Assembly (NCBI RefSeq): GCF_024529955.1
Contig: NZ_AP024854.1
Coordinates: 2,356,001 to 2,420,000, forward strand
DNA from: Photobacterium toruni
Lineage (GTDB): Bacteria > Pseudomonadota > Gammaproteobacteria > Enterobacterales > Vibrionaceae
Direction of reading: 5' to 3'
DNA length: 64,000 nt
This document shows, in pieces, positions 12,456 to 22,861 of the stretch. Positions within the stretch are counted from its first letter, which is position 1, and every line of letters begins with the position of its first letter. Under the pieces are notes generated by a model. The model searched no databases. It saw only the letters and a program-made list of their open reading frames with translations, and had not been told where the DNA came from. The translations under genes were made by a program, and so were the position numbers.

Positions 12456-13084
12456 TACTGCCAATTCCTTGTCTTAATCTGAATCGACTTCGCGGTACTA
12501 ATTGATGGGTTAGCCCGTAAGTGAGCGACTAATTTAATAGTAAGTAATTTACTGGTTGCACTAGCCGATGATAATGACTGCTCTGTAATACTAAATTCAT
12601 TCACTACTAACTGATTTTGATCAAGAACTGACTGACCATTCTTACAAACGTCAGACATGTTTCTTCCTGCAACCGTTGTACTATAAAACTTTAGATTTTT
12701 AACTGGAACGCTAGATGAATCTGTTCCATCTTTGCTGTAAAAAGATCGTAGATGTTGAACAGTACCATCATGGTAAGCATAACTAATACATTGTTCATCT
12801 GAGCCTAATCCACTTAACGTAACAATATCCGTAGCACCGCTTACGATATAACTAGAAGATGCGCCTGATTGATATCCAGCTCTTAAAATATCTTGCTTTA
12901 ATAATGACAAAGCATCATTAACATCTTGTTGTAATAACAACTCTAAAGATCGTTGATTCGCTGATTTATATCCCGATAAAAATACCGATCCAACGACGGC
13001 TATTGCAATAAGACCAACCGATGAAGCAATAAGTAATTCAATTAATGAAAAACCTTTATTCCTAGTAGCATTCTTTATAGCCAT
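12455..13084 (-). CDS. pilW: Type IV minor pilin PilW-like
   Basis: 209 residues from ATG at 13084, chosen because GGAG lies six bases upstream; two earlier in-frame starts lack this. The leader MAIKNATRNKG is followed by FSLIELLIASSVGLIAIAVV, a prepilin helix with Glu5. SLELLLQQDVNDALSLLKQDILRAGY is the characteristic PilW segment. It overlaps the end of fimT and is coupled to pilX by TAATG. The role is in minor-pilin priming of the type IV pilus. Confidence 0.8.
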   Translation of the reverse strand: MAIKNATRNKGFSLIELLIASSVGLIAIAVVGSVFLSGYKSANQRSLELLLQQDVNDALSLLKQDILRAGYQSGASSSYIVSGATDIVTLSGLGSDEQCISYAYHDGTVQHLRSFYSKDGTDSSSVPVKNLKFYSTTVAGRNMSDVCKNGQSVLDQNQLVVNEFSITEQSLSSASATSKLLTIKLVAHLRANPSISTAKSIQIKTRNWQ

Positions 13085-13598
13085 AAATTGCTCCATCAAC
13101 ACCACAAGAATAAATACGCCCAGTCATAGTGTTGACTGCTACTTTCACTTTATCTTTTGTTGGTATATTAAATTGATACCCACCAGAAAAATTAGGTTTG
13201 CCATTTAATTTATTAAAGGTCACCACACCGGTTCTAAATGTCGTGTTTAATTCAATATTTGAAAAATTTTCACTAGAAACCTCGGCTAACGTAACCGCAC
13301 TAGATGTTGTTCTTGATGTTATCGACCACGTAGGCGTTCCTGCATCATTTATCGCTACCTGAACATTATCCCCACGCATCACAGCTTCTGATTTGGCTTG
13401 CACCAATAACCATTCGATTTCTGTCGCCAAGCGTTTAACTTTATTAGATTCAATTAAGTTATTAAAACTTGGGGCGGCCATTGCGATCAGAATGCCCATG
13501 ATCACCACAGTAAAAACCAATTCCAACAGCGTAAATCCTCGCTGACGGTCACCATTATGATGTATGTGATGAAAATGCGTGATAATTTCGCGAGCCAT
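13062..13598 (-). CDS. fimT: Type IV minor pilin FimT/GspH-like
   Basis: 178 residues from the ATG at 13598; a start at 13640 would add 14 residues. The leader contains a His-rich stretch (HFHHIHH) before the cleavage site RG-FTLLELVFTVVIMGILIAMA with Glu5. APSFNNLIESNKVKRLATEI and LVQAKSEAVMRG are the diagnostic FimT/GspH segments. It is the first gene of the minor-pilin operon and diverges from pilE, with the promoters in about 90 bases between them. FimT-type minor pilins have been linked to DNA uptake in other bacteria. Confidence 0.85.
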   Translation of the reverse strand: MAREIITHFHHIHHNGDRQRGFTLLELVFTVVIMGILIAMAAPSFNNLIESNKVKRLATEIEWLLVQAKSEAVMRGDNVQVAINDAGTPTWSITSRTTSSAVTLAEVSSENFSNIELNTTFRTGVVTFNKLNGKPNFSGGYQFNIPTKDKVKVAVNTMTGRIYSCGVDGAIYGYKECY

Positions 13599-13732
13599 TC
13601 CCCAAATCCCTATAAACGTTATTCTGATCCCTAAGAACAACTTGCCTGAGAGTTTATCACCGCCGCAAAATAGCAGAATAAGGATATCAACCAGTTATCG
13701 AGTCAACTCGAATATTTAAGAGATTACGGAAG

Positions 13733-14113
13733 ATGATTAAACAAAAAGGCGTGACGCTGATCGAAATGTTGATTGTAGTGGCGGTCATTGGAGTATTAAC
13801 AGCCATAGCTTACCCTTCATATCAGGATCATGTATTGAAGGGTCATCGCACTCAGGCGATGGGGGATCTGATTAAAATTCAATTAGCATTAGAGGAAAGT
13901 TATACCCAAAATAGTGCTTATGATTTTACTATTGTCAGTGGTGGTAGTTGTTCTTTTTGCGATACTGATAACGAGCGTTATACGTTGGAATTAGAGAAAA
14001 AAACTGCGGGTTATTCTATAACAGCAAAGGCTAAACCGTTACAGAGTAATGATGAATGCAAAGATCTAAGTTTAGATCAAACAAGTAGAGGCTTGCCTGA
14101 AGGTTGTTGGTAA
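13733..14113 (+). CDS. pilE: Type IV minor pilin PilE-like
   Basis: 126 residues, N-terminus MIKQKG-VTLIEMLIVVAVIGVLTAIAYPSYQDHV, a textbook prepilin leader and helix with Glu5 and the PSYQDHV continuation shared by PilE proteins. Four cysteines (CSFC, then one in NDECKD and one at EGCW) could form the disulfides of the C-terminal loop. It is alone on the plus strand, back to back with the fimT-pilWXV operon. The arrangement next to dnaJ resembles the V. cholerae minor-pilin locus. Confidence 0.85.
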   Translation: MIKQKGVTLIEMLIVVAVIGVLTAIAYPSYQDHVLKGHRTQAMGDLIKIQLALEESYTQNSAYDFTIVSGGSCSFCDTDNERYTLELEKKTAGYSITAKAKPLQSNDECKDLSLDQTSRGLPEGCW

Positions 14114-14265
14114 TATTTTCACTGGTTCTTTTATGCTCAAACGCGTGATAAATAGATCACGGATAGCTCGTGCCTCTCTTCCGAGATGACGGCTTATTTC
14201 CTTTATGGTGAGGGGCTTAGTTCTACTTATTCCATTAATTAAGTGATCATATTTAAAAAGCATTA

Positions 14266-14307
14266 GATTCCCTATCACCCTCGCGAGTATTCACTGTAGG
14301 GAATGAC
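14266..14307. repeat. REP-like palindromic element, copy 2
   Basis: Starts GATTCCCTATCACC and ends TTCACTGTAGGGAATGAC. Its reverse complement shares the first 18 bases exactly with the element at 4424-4464 and ends in the same GGGAATC motif. It lies between pilE and the dnaJ terminator, where nothing else is encoded. Confidence 0.55.
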
Positions 14308-14322
14308 AGATACTCTCAGCAT

Positions 14323-14362
14323 AAAAAAACCGCTATTAGCATTTACTAATAGCGGTTTTTAT
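14323..14362. terminator. Bidirectional terminator between pilE and dnaJ
   Basis: Stem AAACCGCTATTAG / CTAATAGCGGTTT (loop CATTTA) with an A-run before and a T-run after, so it can serve both dnaJ (minus) and the plus strand. Confidence 0.85.
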
Positions 14363-14382
14363 TTATTCTTTTTTACGACGGA

Positions 14383-15525
14383 TTAGTTGGTTAAATCGTC
14401 GAAAAACTTTTTTACACCGTTAAAGAAGCCTTCTGACTTTGGCTTGTGCTTGCTTGCATCTTTACCATCAAACGTTTCTTCTAGTTCTTGCAGTAATTCT
14501 TTTTGACGCTTGCTTAAATGTACAGGTGTTTCAACCACCAATTTACAGATAAGATCACCGCGTAAACCACCACGAACAGAATCAACACCTTTACCACGCA
14601 TACGGAACATACGGCCCGTTTGCATTTCAGCTGGTACTTTTAAGCTTACACGGCCATCAAGGGTTGGTACTTCAACTTCACCACCTAATGCAGCCATAGT
14701 GAAACTTACTGGCACTTCACAATGTAGATTATTACCTTCGCGCTGGAAAATGTGGTGTTCTTTAACATGTACTTGAACATACAAGTCACCCGCTGGTGCG
14801 CCTTGTTCTCCAGCTTCGCCTTCGCCACTTAAGCGAATACGATCGCCAGTATCAACACCCGCAGGAATTTTAACTGAGAGCGTTTTAGTTTCTTCTACAC
14901 GGCCTTCGCCATGACACTTACTGCATGGATCTTTGATAATTTGACCACGACCATGACAGTGTGGACAAGCTTGTTGAACCGCAAAGAATCCCTGACGCAT
15001 CTGCACTTGTCCAGCACCATGACAGGTACTACATGTTGTTGCAGATGAACCTTTTTTAGCGCCTGAACCGTCACAGCAATCACAACTAACCAATGTTGGT
15101 ACACGGATTTCTTTCGAACAACCGCGAACAGCTTCTTCCAACGTTAGTTCCATGTTGTAGCGAAGATCTGAACCGCGCTGTGCGCGTTGTTGACGACGGC
15201 CACCGCCACCACCAAAGATATCACCAAACACATCACCAAAGATGTCACTGAAATCTGCACCGCCGCCGAAGCCGCCGCCGCCACCGCCCATACCACCTTG
15301 TTCAAAGGCTGCATGGCCGTATTGATCGTAAGCAGCGCGTTTTTGGTCGTCTGTTAGAATTTCATAAGCGTATTTCACTTCTTTGAATTTCTCAGCAGAT
15401 TCCGCATCACCCTGGTTACGGTCGGGGTGGAACTTCATTGCTAAGCGCTTATAAGCCTTTTTGATGTCACGCTCACTTGCGTCACGGGCCACACTTAACA
15501 CTTCGTATAAATCACGTTTCGACAT
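14383..15525 (-). CDS. dnaJ: Chaperone protein DnaJ (Hsp40)
   Basis: 380 residues. DnaJ delivers unfolded proteins to DnaK and stimulates its ATPase. The J domain at 1-70 has the HPD motif (FHPDRNQGD). A Gly/Phe-rich linker follows, with a run of glycines around 75-110. Then come four zinc-binding CxxCxGxG repeats ([32 protein letters not shown]) at roughly 145-210, and the C-terminal substrate domain. Length and order match E. coli DnaJ (376). It lies about 100 bases downstream of dnaK on the same strand, so it is probably co-transcribed from the dnaK heat-shock promoter. Confidence 0.98.
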   Translation of the reverse strand: MSKRDLYEVLSVARDASERDIKKAYKRLAMKFHPDRNQGDAESAEKFKEVKYAYEILTDDQKRAAYDQYGHAAFEQGGMGGGGGGFGGGADFSDIFGDVFGDIFGGGGGRRQQRAQRGSDLRYNMELTLEEAVRGCSKEIRVPTLVSCDCCDGSGAKKGSSATTCSTCHGAGQVQMRQGFFAVQQACPHCHGRGQIIKDPCSKCHGEGRVEETKTLSVKIPAGVDTGDRIRLSGEGEAGEQGAPAGDLYVQVHVKEHHIFQREGNNLHCEVPVSFTMAALGGEVEVPTLDGRVSLKVPAEMQTGRMFRMRGKGVDSVRGGLRGDLICKLVVETPVHLSKRQKELLQELEETFDGKDASKHKPKSEGFFNGVKKFFDDLTN

Positions 15526-15623
15526 AACTTGATTGTCACCTAGCTAGATATAGTTACGGGCGTTAGAGTAACCTCAAACGCCCGTAATTTAAACAAGATG
15601 TTAACTAATTATAGTTAATGGTC

Positions 15624-17537
15624 TTATTTGTTGTCTTTAACTTCTTCAAACTCAGCATCAACAACATCGTCGTCTTGCTTAGCTTGTTGCTCACCAGCAC
15701 CGTCAGCTTGTTGTGCTTGTGCTTTCTGTTGAGCGATTTCCATTAGCTTTTGAGAAGCAGCAACAAGTGCTTGAACTTTCGCGTCAATTGCTTCTTTATC
15801 TTCGCCTTTGCGTGCTTCTTCTAGTTCAGCAACAGCAGCTTCGATTTTTGCTTTCTCATCAGCAGGAAGTGCTTCACCAGCTTCTTCAATTTGCTTACGA
15901 GTACCGTGAACAAGTTGGTCAGCTTGGTTACGAGCAGTTACTAACTCTTCAAACTTCTTATCAGCTTCTTTGTTAGCTTCAGCTTCTTGAACCATCTTCT
16001 CGATGTCAGCATCGCTTAGACCGCCAGATGCTTGAATAGTGATCTTCTGCTCTTTACCTGTAGTCTTATCTTTCGCAGAAACGTTTAGGATACCATCGGC
16101 ATCTAGGTCAAACGTTACTTCGATTTGAGGCATACCACGTGGTGCAGCTTGAATACCTTCTAGGTTAAATTGACCTAGAGATTTGTTAAAGCTTGCTTGC
16201 TTACGCTCACCTTGAATAACGTGGATAGTTACCGCGCTTTGGTTATCTTCAGCAGTAGAGAACACTTGGTTCGCTTTTGTTGGGATAGTTGTATTCTTCT
16301 CGATAAGCTTAGTCATTACGCCACCCATGGTTTCAATACCAAGAGATAGTGGAGTAACGTCTAGAAGTAGTACGTCTTTAACGTCACCAGCAAGTACACC
16401 ACCTTGAACAGCAGCACCTACAGCAACAGCTTCATCAGGGTTAACGTCTTTACGTGGCTCTTTGCCGAAGAATTCAGTAACTTTAGCCTGAACCATTGGC
16501 ATACGAGTTTGACCACCAACAAGGATGATGTCGTTGATGTCGCTAACAGATAGACCAGCGTCTGAGATAGCTACTTTTAGTGGCTCAAGAGTACGTTGTA
16601 CTAGGTCTTCAACTAGAGATTCTAGTTTCGCACGAGTCACTTTGATGTTCATGTGCTTAGGACCAGTTGCGTCAGCTGTGATGTAAGGTAGGTTTACATC
16701 AGTTTGCTGTGCAGAAGATAGTTCGATTTTCGCTTTTTCTGCTGCTTCTTTTAGACGCTGCATTGCAAGAGGATCGTGCTTAAGATCGATACCTTGCTCT
16801 TTCTTGAACTCGTCTGCTAAGTAGTTGATTAGACGTGTATCAAAGTCTTCACCACCAAGGTGTGTATCACCATTAGTTGCTAGAACTTCAAATGTTTTCT
16901 CGCCATCAACTTCATCGATTTCAATGATTGAAATATCAAATGTACCACCACCAAGGTCGTAAACAGCGATAGTGCGATCGCCGCCAGTCTTATCAAGACC
17001 GTAAGCTAGAGCAGCTGCTGTTGGTTCGTTGATGATACGTTTAACATCTAGACCAGCAATACGACCAGCATCTTTTGTTGCTTGACGTTGTGCATCGTTA
17101 AAGTATGCAGGAACAGTAATTACTGCGCCAGTTACAGGTTCACCAAGGAAATCCTCAGCAGTTTTTTTCATTTTCTTTAGAATTTCAGCAGATACTTGAG
17201 GAGCAGCCATTTTTTGGCCTTTCGCTTCTACCCATGCATCACCGTTGTCAGCCTTTACAATTTTGTAAGGCATGATTTCGATATCACGCTGAACTTCTTC
17301 GTCTTCAAAACGACGACCAATTAAACGCTTGATAGCGAATAATGTGTTTTCAGGGTTAGTTACCGCCTGACGTTTTGCAGGTTGACCAACTAGTGTTTCG
17401 CCGTCTTGCGTGTATGCAACAACTGATGCTGTTGTACGCTCGCCTTCTGCGTTCTCAATTACACGTGGCTTGTCGCCGTCAAGTACTGCTACACAAGAGT
17501 TAGTTGTACCTAAGTCAATACCAATGATCTTACCCAT
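15624..17537 (-). CDS. dnaK: Molecular chaperone DnaK (Hsp70)
   Basis: 637 residues, start [15 protein letters not shown], the Hsp70 phosphate-1 motif. Other marks are the nucleotide-binding [14 protein letters not shown] segment, the linker [15 protein letters not shown], the substrate-binding domain, and an acidic tail ending EFEEVKDNK. DnaK is the ATP-dependent hub of the DnaK-DnaJ-GrpE machine in the cytosol. Length equals the E. coli protein (638). A clear sigma-32 promoter lies upstream at 17648-17675. Confidence 0.99.
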   Translation of the reverse strand: MGKIIGIDLGTTNSCVAVLDGDKPRVIENAEGERTTASVVAYTQDGETLVGQPAKRQAVTNPENTLFAIKRLIGRRFEDEEVQRDIEIMPYKIVKADNGDAWVEAKGQKMAAPQVSAEILKKMKKTAEDFLGEPVTGAVITVPAYFNDAQRQATKDAGRIAGLDVKRIINEPTAAALAYGLDKTGGDRTIAVYDLGGGTFDISIIEIDEVDGEKTFEVLATNGDTHLGGEDFDTRLINYLADEFKKEQGIDLKHDPLAMQRLKEAAEKAKIELSSAQQTDVNLPYITADATGPKHMNIKVTRAKLESLVEDLVQRTLEPLKVAISDAGLSVSDINDIILVGGQTRMPMVQAKVTEFFGKEPRKDVNPDEAVAVGAAVQGGVLAGDVKDVLLLDVTPLSLGIETMGGVMTKLIEKNTTIPTKANQVFSTAEDNQSAVTIHVIQGERKQASFNKSLGQFNLEGIQAAPRGMPQIEVTFDLDADGILNVSAKDKTTGKEQKITIQASGGLSDADIEKMVQEAEANKEADKKFEELVTARNQADQLVHGTRKQIEEAGEALPADEKAKIEAAVAELEEARKGEDKEAIDAKVQALVAASQKLMEIAQQKAQAQQADGAGEQQAKQDDDVVDAEFEEVKDNK

Positions 17538-17647
17538 CAGACAATCTCCGAAATTCGTTATATGTTCTTATACTACACCCAAATATTAATTGGGTTAGCG
17601 GTTCGGGATAACCCCGTGACAAATACATTTAATGTCTTATGACTACT

Positions 17648-17675
17648 AGATAAGGTCGCCAGATTGCTTTTCAAG
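17648..17675 (-). promoter_or_regulatory. Sigma-32 heat-shock promoter of dnaK
   Basis: The minus strand reads CTTGAAA (17675-17669), then a spacer to CCTTATCT (17655-17648) and TAGTAGTC. This parallels the E. coli dnaK P1 promoter (CTTGAT ... CCCCATTTAGTAGTC). Confidence 0.8.
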
Positions 17676-17706
17676 GGGCGATCCCAAAAAAAATGCAAAA
17701 AAATAA

Positions 17707-17735
17707 AAAAACCCACCGAAGTGGGCTTTATTTTG
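17707..17735 (-). terminator. Terminator of grpE
   Basis: Stem AACCCACC / GTGGGCTT around GAA, with an A-run on the left that becomes a T-run on the minus strand. It separates grpE from the dnaK promoter, so dnaK-dnaJ is an independent unit. Confidence 0.7.
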
Positions 17736-17773
17736 CGACATTATCAAGTAAACCTTGAATTGTTGATCGCAAA

Positions 17774-18388
17774 TTACGCTTGAGTATTCACATTACCCGC
17801 AGCCGCTTTTGATACCATAACCATTGCAGGACGGATCACTCGGCCATTTAACTCGTAACCTTTTTGCATTACAGCCATTACTGTATTAGGTGCAAAATCA
17901 GCACTTTCTTGCATAGCCATTGCTTGATGGAATTCAGGATTAAAAGCTTCACCTTGTGGATCAATTACTTTTAGACCAAATTTGCCAACCGTTGTTGTCA
18001 TTGTCATCAATGTTAGTTCAACACCTTCCATCATTGCTTTGGTTGCATCGTTATTCTTGTCGGCCATTTCAATAGCGCGCTCAAGATTATCAATAACAGG
18101 CAATAATTCTTCAGCAAATTTGTTTAACGCATACTTACGTGCTTTATCAATTTCTTGCTCAGAACGACGACGAACATTTTCGCCTTCAGCACGCGCGCGC
18201 AATGCTGCATCTTTTATTTCGTTTACTTCTGCATCTTTTGCTAATAAAGCAGCTTCTAATTCTGCAATACGAGCTGCATATAACTCTTGCTCAGATTCAA
18301 CAAACTCACCCTCGACAGCCTCGACTTCAACAGCTTCAACTGTATCGTTTAGCTGCTCATCCTGTACATTGTGGTTTTTGTTAGTCAT
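17774..18388 (-). CDS. grpE: Nucleotide exchange factor GrpE
   Basis: 204 residues from ATG at 18388, preceded by GGAGAACC; an ATG 13 codons upstream lacks a ribosome site. The N-terminal half is acidic and forms the long GrpE coiled coil ([21 protein letters not shown]). [20 protein letters not shown] and [11 protein letters not shown] are family signatures, and it ends with the beta domain ([20 protein letters not shown]). GrpE releases ADP from DnaK. It is transcribed on its own heat-shock promoter, divergently from nadK. Confidence 0.97.
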   Translation of the reverse strand: MTNKNHNVQDEQLNDTVEAVEVEAVEGEFVESEQELYAARIAELEAALLAKDAEVNEIKDAALRARAEGENVRRRSEQEIDKARKYALNKFAEELLPVIDNLERAIEMADKNNDATKAMMEGVELTLMTMTTTVGKFGLKVIDPQGEAFNPEFHQAMAMQESADFAPNTVMAVMQKGYELNGRVIRPAMVMVSKAAAGNVNTQA

Positions 18389-18476
18389 GCGTTGGTTCTC
18401 CGCCAAGATAAAAGGGGTTTTATTCACTTAGTAGCCTTATTAGATAAGTGCCACTATTTAAATAGTCTTGAGCATA

Positions 18477-18504
18477 TTATGGGGATGAACTTCAATGATT
18501 CAAG
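18477..18504 (-). promoter_or_regulatory. Sigma-32 heat-shock promoter of grpE
   Basis: The minus strand has CTTGAA (18504-18499), 14 bases, then CCCCAT (18484-18479) followed by AA, a near-perfect match to the sigma-32 consensus CTTGAAA-N11-15-CCCCATNT. Confidence 0.85.
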
Positions 18505-18582
18505 CCAATATTGACAACAAACCACGACAAGTTGTTTTTTCTAAGGCTATACTGACCTACCATCATTTGTCGGAACAAGGAC

Positions 18583-19464
18583 ATGAAGCGTATATTTGAC
18601 ACTATCGCGTTAATTGGCAAGCCACGTAATCCAGAGGCACTGCAAACGCATACTAGCCTTTATGAGTGGCTCACTGCACAAGGTTATAACGTGTTAGTCG
18701 ATCATCGGTTAGCCAACGATATTGACGTACCTGAGGATTGCTTTTGTGATTTACTTACGATTGGCGATAGAGCAGATCTAGCCGTTGTTGTCGGTGGTGA
18801 TGGCAATATGCTAGGTGCCGCTCGCGTATTATCACGGTTTGATATTTCAGTCATTGGCGTTAATCGCGGCAATCTGGGTTTTCTTACTGATCTTGATCCT
18901 GAAGATTTTGAACAACAACTCGCCCTTGTATTAGCTGGCGAATTTATCAAAGAAGATCGGTTTTTACTTGAAGCTGAAGTCCATCGTCACGGGCAGATAA
19001 AAAGTCGTAATGCCGCCTTAAACGAAGCGGTATTACACCCTGATAAAATTGCCCATATGATCGAATTTGAAGTCTATATTGATGATTGCTTCGCTTTCTC
19101 GCAGCGTTCTGACGGCTTAATTATTGCTACCCCTACAGGTTCAACAGCTTACTCTCTTTCAGGTGGCGGCCCGATTTTATCAACCAGTTTAAATGCTATT
19201 GCTTTAGTGCCAATGTTTCCTCACACCCTATCATGCCGCCCATTAGTCGTAGATGGTGATCGCTGTATCAAACTACTGGTATCACCGAATAATGGCAGCA
19301 CACTAGAAGTCAGTTGTGATGGTCAGGTGTCATTACCCGTTAGTCCTGGCGATGAAATTCATATTTATCAAAGTGAAGATCGTCTGCAATTAATCCATCC
19401 TAAGAATTACAGTTACTACAATGTTCTACGTGGTAAATTAGGTTGGTCAAGTCGGTTATTTTAA
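18583..19464 (+). CDS. nadK: NAD kinase
   Basis: 293 residues. It phosphorylates NAD to NADP with ATP. The catalytic GGDG motif is at about 71-74 ([10 protein letters not shown]), followed by the conserved [10 protein letters not shown] segment, the NEAVLH segment near 147, and the Gly-rich [15 protein letters not shown] loop. Length is as in E. coli (292). AAGGA precedes the ATG. It is divergent from grpE, the conserved grpE-nadK-recN order of gammaproteobacteria. Confidence 0.98.
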   Translation: MKRIFDTIALIGKPRNPEALQTHTSLYEWLTAQGYNVLVDHRLANDIDVPEDCFCDLLTIGDRADLAVVVGGDGNMLGAARVLSRFDISVIGVNRGNLGFLTDLDPEDFEQQLALVLAGEFIKEDRFLLEAEVHRHGQIKSRNAALNEAVLHPDKIAHMIEFEVYIDDCFAFSQRSDGLIIATPTGSTAYSLSGGGPILSTSLNAIALVPMFPHTLSCRPLVVDGDRCIKLLVSPNNGSTLEVSCDGQVSLPVSPGDEIHIYQSEDRLQLIHPKNYSYYNVLRGKLGWSSRLF

Positions 19465-19486
19465 GATTTACTCGTTTTCTCACTTC

Positions 19487-19516
19487 AAAACCAGCACATT
19501 CTAGTGGCTGGTTTTT
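19487..19516 (+). terminator. Terminator of nadK
   Basis: Stem AACCAGC / GCTGGTT followed by TTTTT, 22 bases after the nadK stop. Confidence 0.75.
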
Positions 19517-19581
19517 TATAACAGCGTAAAAAGTTAACCTAAGTCACATTTTATCTGAATAATTATCCCCCCAATACTTTA

Positions 19582-19597
19582 CTGGTTATAGATACAG
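19582..19597 (+). promoter_or_regulatory. LexA (SOS) box 1 of recN
   Basis: CTGGTTATAGATACAG, the CTG-N10-CAG pattern with an AT-rich centre, located 48 bases before the recN start codon. Confidence 0.8.
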
Positions 19598-19603
19598 TAT
19601 ATA

Positions 19604-19619
19604 CTGGATGGAAAAACAG
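19604..19619 (+). promoter_or_regulatory. LexA (SOS) box 2 of recN
   Basis: CTGGATGGAAAAACAG, a second CTG-N10-CAG six bases after box 1, with a weaker centre. E. coli recN also carries more than one LexA box, which supports a tight SOS control. Confidence 0.6.
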
Positions 19620-19644
19620 GTGTTGATTTAAACAGGTGAACACA

Positions 19645-21312
19645 ATGCTCGCGCATATGACGATCTCTAATTTTGCTATTGTCAAAACTCTTCAATTTGA
19701 ACTAAAACCAGGCATGACCACCATTACCGGTGAAACTGGCGCAGGTAAATCTATTGCAATAGATGCATTAGGCTTATGCCTTGGTGATCGCGCTGAAGCT
19801 TCAATGGTACGACCAAATGAAGATAAAGCTGAAATTTCAGCTGCATTTTTATTAGCCAATAACCAAGCAGCTCGACGCTGGCTCGAAGATAACGAACTCA
19901 GTGATGGTGAAGAGTGTATTTTGCGCCGAGTGATCACCAAAGAGGGTCGTTCTCGTGGTTTCATCAATGGCAGCCCTGTTCCAGCATCACAACAAAAAGC
20001 ATTAGGGCAACTATTGATCAATATTCACGGTCAGCATGCTCATCAACAATTAATGCGTCCTGAATACCAACAACAAATGCTTGATCAATATGCCGGTCAT
20101 CATCTACTCATTAATCGTACTCGCAGCGCCTATCAACGTTGGCGTCAAGCACATAACGAGCTTAAACGCTTAACCCAAAGCCGTGATGAAAACGAAGCGC
20201 AAAAACAGTTACTCCAATACCAAGTTAAAGAACTTGATGAATTAGCCCTTGGTGAAGAAGAATTCTCTGAAATAGAAGAAGAGCATAAGCGCCTGTCTAA
20301 TTCTGGAGAACTGGCCATTTCAAGCCAAACTGCATTATCAATGCTGTATGACAATGATGATGGTAACGCCCTGCAACTACTGCAACTCGCTTGCCAACAA
20401 GTAAACAATCTAGGCGAATATGACAGCAATTTAAATGCGATTCCGCAAATGTTGGAAGAAGCCATTATTCAAGTTCAAGAAGCAAGCCAAGAGCTACGCA
20501 GCTACCTTGATAACTTAGACATGGATCCGCACCGCTTAATTTACCTTGAAGAGCGTTTAGCTAAAATCATGGCGATGGCACGTAAACACTATGTAATGCC
20601 AGCTGAGCTTTATCAAAAACACCATGATTTACTTAAAGAATTAGAGAACCTTGATTGTAGCGATGAACGCTTAGAAGACATGGCTGCTAATGTTGAAAGC
20701 CTACGTCAACAATGTATTGAAGCGGCTGAAAAATTAAGCAAAAGCCGCCAACGATATGCCAAAGAGCTTGACCAAAAAATCACTGAAAGTATGCATATGT
20801 TAAGTATGGAGCACGGTGAATTTGAAATAGCACTAACGAGCGATCCTGATCGTATGTTAAGCCCACTTGGTTACGACAGCATTAATTTCTTAGTTTCAAC
20901 TAACCCCGGCCAACCGTTACAGCCATTAGGTAAAGTCGCATCAGGTGGTGAACTTTCACGTATTTCACTCGCCATTCAAGTGATCACCGCGCAAAAAGTT
21001 GAAACACCAAGTTTAATTTTCGATGAAGTCGATGTTGGTATCAGTGGCCCAACAGCTGCTATCGTCGGCAAAATGCTACGTAAACTGGGTAAATCAACCC
21101 AAGTTATGTGTGTGACTCACTTACCGCAAGTCGCAGGTTGCGGCCATCAGCAAATGTTTGTCGCCAAGAAAACCACCGATGGTCAAACTGAAACACAGAT
21201 GCGTCCATTAAGCACTGATGATCGTATTGCTGAGCTAGCACGTCTATTAGGTGGCAGTGAAATTACTGAGCGCACTCTCGCAAATGCAAAAGAACTGCTC
21301 GTTGCTGCTTGA
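19645..21312 (+). CDS. recN: DNA repair protein RecN (SMC-like ATPase)
   Basis: 555 residues from ATG 19645 ([10 protein letters not shown]), chosen because AGGTG lies seven bases upstream and family members start this way; a GTG at 19636 is the alternative. Walker A GETGAGKS is at 29-36, the centre is a long Gln/Glu/Leu-rich coiled coil (about 150-370), the ABC signature ASGGELSR and Walker [14 protein letters not shown] are near 425-460. RecN tethers DNA ends during double-strand break repair and is a major SOS protein, in line with the two LexA boxes. Length is as in E. coli (553). Confidence 0.97.
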   Translation: MLAHMTISNFAIVKTLQFELKPGMTTITGETGAGKSIAIDALGLCLGDRAEASMVRPNEDKAEISAAFLLANNQAARRWLEDNELSDGEECILRRVITKEGRSRGFINGSPVPASQQKALGQLLINIHGQHAHQQLMRPEYQQQMLDQYAGHHLLINRTRSAYQRWRQAHNELKRLTQSRDENEAQKQLLQYQVKELDELALGEEEFSEIEEEHKRLSNSGELAISSQTALSMLYDNDDGNALQLLQLACQQVNNLGEYDSNLNAIPQMLEEAIIQVQEASQELRSYLDNLDMDPHRLIYLEERLAKIMAMARKHYVMPAELYQKHHDLLKELENLDCSDERLEDMAANVESLRQQCIEAAEKLSKSRQRYAKELDQKITESMHMLSMEHGEFEIALTSDPDRMLSPLGYDSINFLVSTNPGQPLQPLGKVASGGELSRISLAIQVITAQKVETPSLIFDEVDVGISGPTAAIVGKMLRKLGKSTQVMCVTHLPQVAGCGHQQMFVAKKTTDGQTETQMRPLSTDDRIAELARLLGGSEITERTLANAKELLVAA

Positions 21313-21482
21313 TTTAATTTCGCATCTTGGGCGAATATGAAATAAACTAAAACCTTGATGCAACTATTGCCATCAGCTGTAGTCGAATATCAAATTATAT
21401 TACTTTTTTTCTTTACCGCTTTTTACTTCTGCCAAGACCTTGTTTATCATCGCAGCAGTTAAAGCTAAAAAGCCAGGATGCT

Positions 21483-21839
21483 ATGAGTTGGAAAAACATT
21501 GCAGCCCTAACCTTAGTGTTGGGCTTACTTAGTGGCTGTTCGGTCGCTGAACGTTTGGTTTATCGTATTGATATTGACCAAGGCAACTATGTAGAACAAA
21601 AAAGTGTTAATACCTTGCGTATTGGCATGACAAAAACACAAGTTCAATATGTGCTGGGTACACCTATGTTAGTAGACCCAAGTTACCCCAATACATGGAA
21701 CTACATTTTCTACGAACAAAATGGTCATGATAAGCCAGTTCAAAAGAACTTGTTCTTAACCTTCAACCAGCAGGCACAGCTTGTTAGTATGAAGGGTGAT
21801 TACAAGCAAGGTCCTAACTTCATGGATCCTATGAATTAA
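21483..21839 (+). CDS. bamE: Outer-membrane assembly lipoprotein BamE (SmpA)
   Basis: 118 residues with a lipoprotein signal: LGLLSGC puts the acylated Cys at residue 19. Then VYRIDIDQGNYVEQ, LRIGMTKTQVQYVLGTPM and WNYIFYEQNG, all typical BamE segments. BamE is an accessory lipoprotein of the BAM complex that inserts beta-barrel proteins. AGGA precedes the start. The location between recN and rnfH/ratA is conserved in vibrios and E. coli. Confidence 0.96.
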   Translation: MSWKNIAALTLVLGLLSGCSVAERLVYRIDIDQGNYVEQKSVNTLRIGMTKTQVQYVLGTPMLVDPSYPNTWNYIFYEQNGHDKPVQKNLFLTFNQQAQLVSMKGDYKQGPNFMDPMN

Positions 21840-21874
21840 TCTGACTTGTTAGAAAATGCTTGTTTTCAAACAAT

Positions 21875-21905
21875 AAAAAAAGCTCGCTAATGGCGAGCTT
21901 TTTGT
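21875..21905. terminator. Bidirectional terminator between bamE and rnfH
   Basis: Stem AAAAGCTCGC / GCGAGCTTTT around TAATG, flanked by an A-run and a T-run, shared by the two convergent genes. Confidence 0.85.
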
Positions 21906-21924
21906 TGTCTGCTATAAAATAATA

Positions 21925-22233
21925 TTACTTTTCAGCATCTTTTTTAGCTTGTTCTGCACGCTTACGGCGGATCTCACGCGGATCAGCCACCAATGGCCGA
22001 TAAATTTCAATCCGATCGCCATCACGCGCTGTTGCATCTAATTTTACATTACGACTATAAATACCGACTTTATTGATATTCAAATCAATTGCAGGATACA
22101 TCGTTAATATCCCTGATTGCTCAATAATCGCCTGAATAGGGGTTGCAGCAACCACAGCCAGCTTTAAAACACGCTGTTCGTTGGGCAGTGCAAACACAAC
22201 CTCAACATGAATTAAGGGTTGATCAGAATGCAT
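21925..22233 (-). CDS. rnfH: RnfH family ubiquitin-fold protein (RatB)
   Basis: 102 residues. IHVEVVFALPNEQ, INKVGIYSRNVKLD and DGDRIEIYRPLVADPREIRRKRAE are diagnostic for RnfH/YfjF. The C-terminal tail is highly charged. The family has a small beta-grasp fold of uncertain function; the old ratA-ratB toxin label for the pair is not well supported. It overlaps the end of ratA by 11 bases, so the two are translationally coupled. Confidence 0.93.
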   Translation of the reverse strand: MHSDQPLIHVEVVFALPNEQRVLKLAVVAATPIQAIIEQSGILTMYPAIDLNINKVGIYSRNVKLDATARDGDRIEIYRPLVADPREIRRKRAEQAKKDAEK

Positions 22234-22657
22234 ATACTTCTCTTGCTCGCTGTGTGAACGCCTGCACCATATTACCGGTCAGATCGCGAAAAATTTTACC
22301 AAAGGCAACATCAATCAGCCCACTGGTAAATTCAAACTCGAGGTTTAATTCAATTTTACAGGCTGTTGCATCTAGCTCAGTAAATGTCCATCCGCCAACT
22401 AATTTTCGAAAAGGACCATCCACCAGCTGCATTTGAATCTGGTTAAAATCAACCAATTTATTATGCGTCACAAATGTTTTACGTATACCCGCCTTAGCGA
22501 CATCAACCGATGCCATCATATGGCTGGCAGAACTCTCAATGATTTTACTGCCCGCACAGCCGGGTAAAAACATCGGATAAGATTCAACATCATTCACCAA
22601 GTTAAACATTTGTTGGGCACTAAAAGGCACCAGTGCCGAACGGCTAATTTGTGGCAT
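22223..22657 (-). CDS. ratA: RatA/COQ10-like START-domain protein
   Basis: 144 residues from ATG 22657, preceded by AAGGAG; the longer frame adds seven unlikely residues. MPQISRSALVPFSAQQMFNLVNDVESYPMFLPGC is the typical start (split here: MPQISRSALVPF, NLVNDVESYPMFLPG). The family binds ubiquinone-like lipids and is related to Coq10; E. coli RatA was also reported to block ribosome subunit joining. The order ratA-rnfH opposite smpB is conserved. Confidence 0.93.
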   Translation of the reverse strand: MPQISRSALVPFSAQQMFNLVNDVESYPMFLPGCAGSKIIESSASHMMASVDVAKAGIRKTFVTHNKLVDFNQIQMQLVDGPFRKLVGGWTFTELDATACKIELNLEFEFTSGLIDVAFGKIFRDLTGNMVQAFTQRAREVYAF

Positions 22658-22861
22658 AGTTTCTCCTTCATCGAACACATCCTCACCCTGAAGATAAAAT
22701 CTATTCGCTGCGTTTAGTCAATGATACCATTACTGGGCTATCGACCAAAATAACAGTTACCATCAAGCCGTATTATGGTAACGTCAATAGCTTATTCGAC
22801 CAGAGAAATCACTGATATTAGATTTTGTTCTGGGACAGCAACAACGCTCTACGAGGTCAAC

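Noticed and set aside
14072..14278. 68-codon minus-strand frame resembling a helix-turn-helix (KEISRHLGREARAIRD)
   Set aside because: It overlaps the pilE end and the REP-like element and has no ribosome site. It may be a remnant of an old gene, but I cannot support a call.
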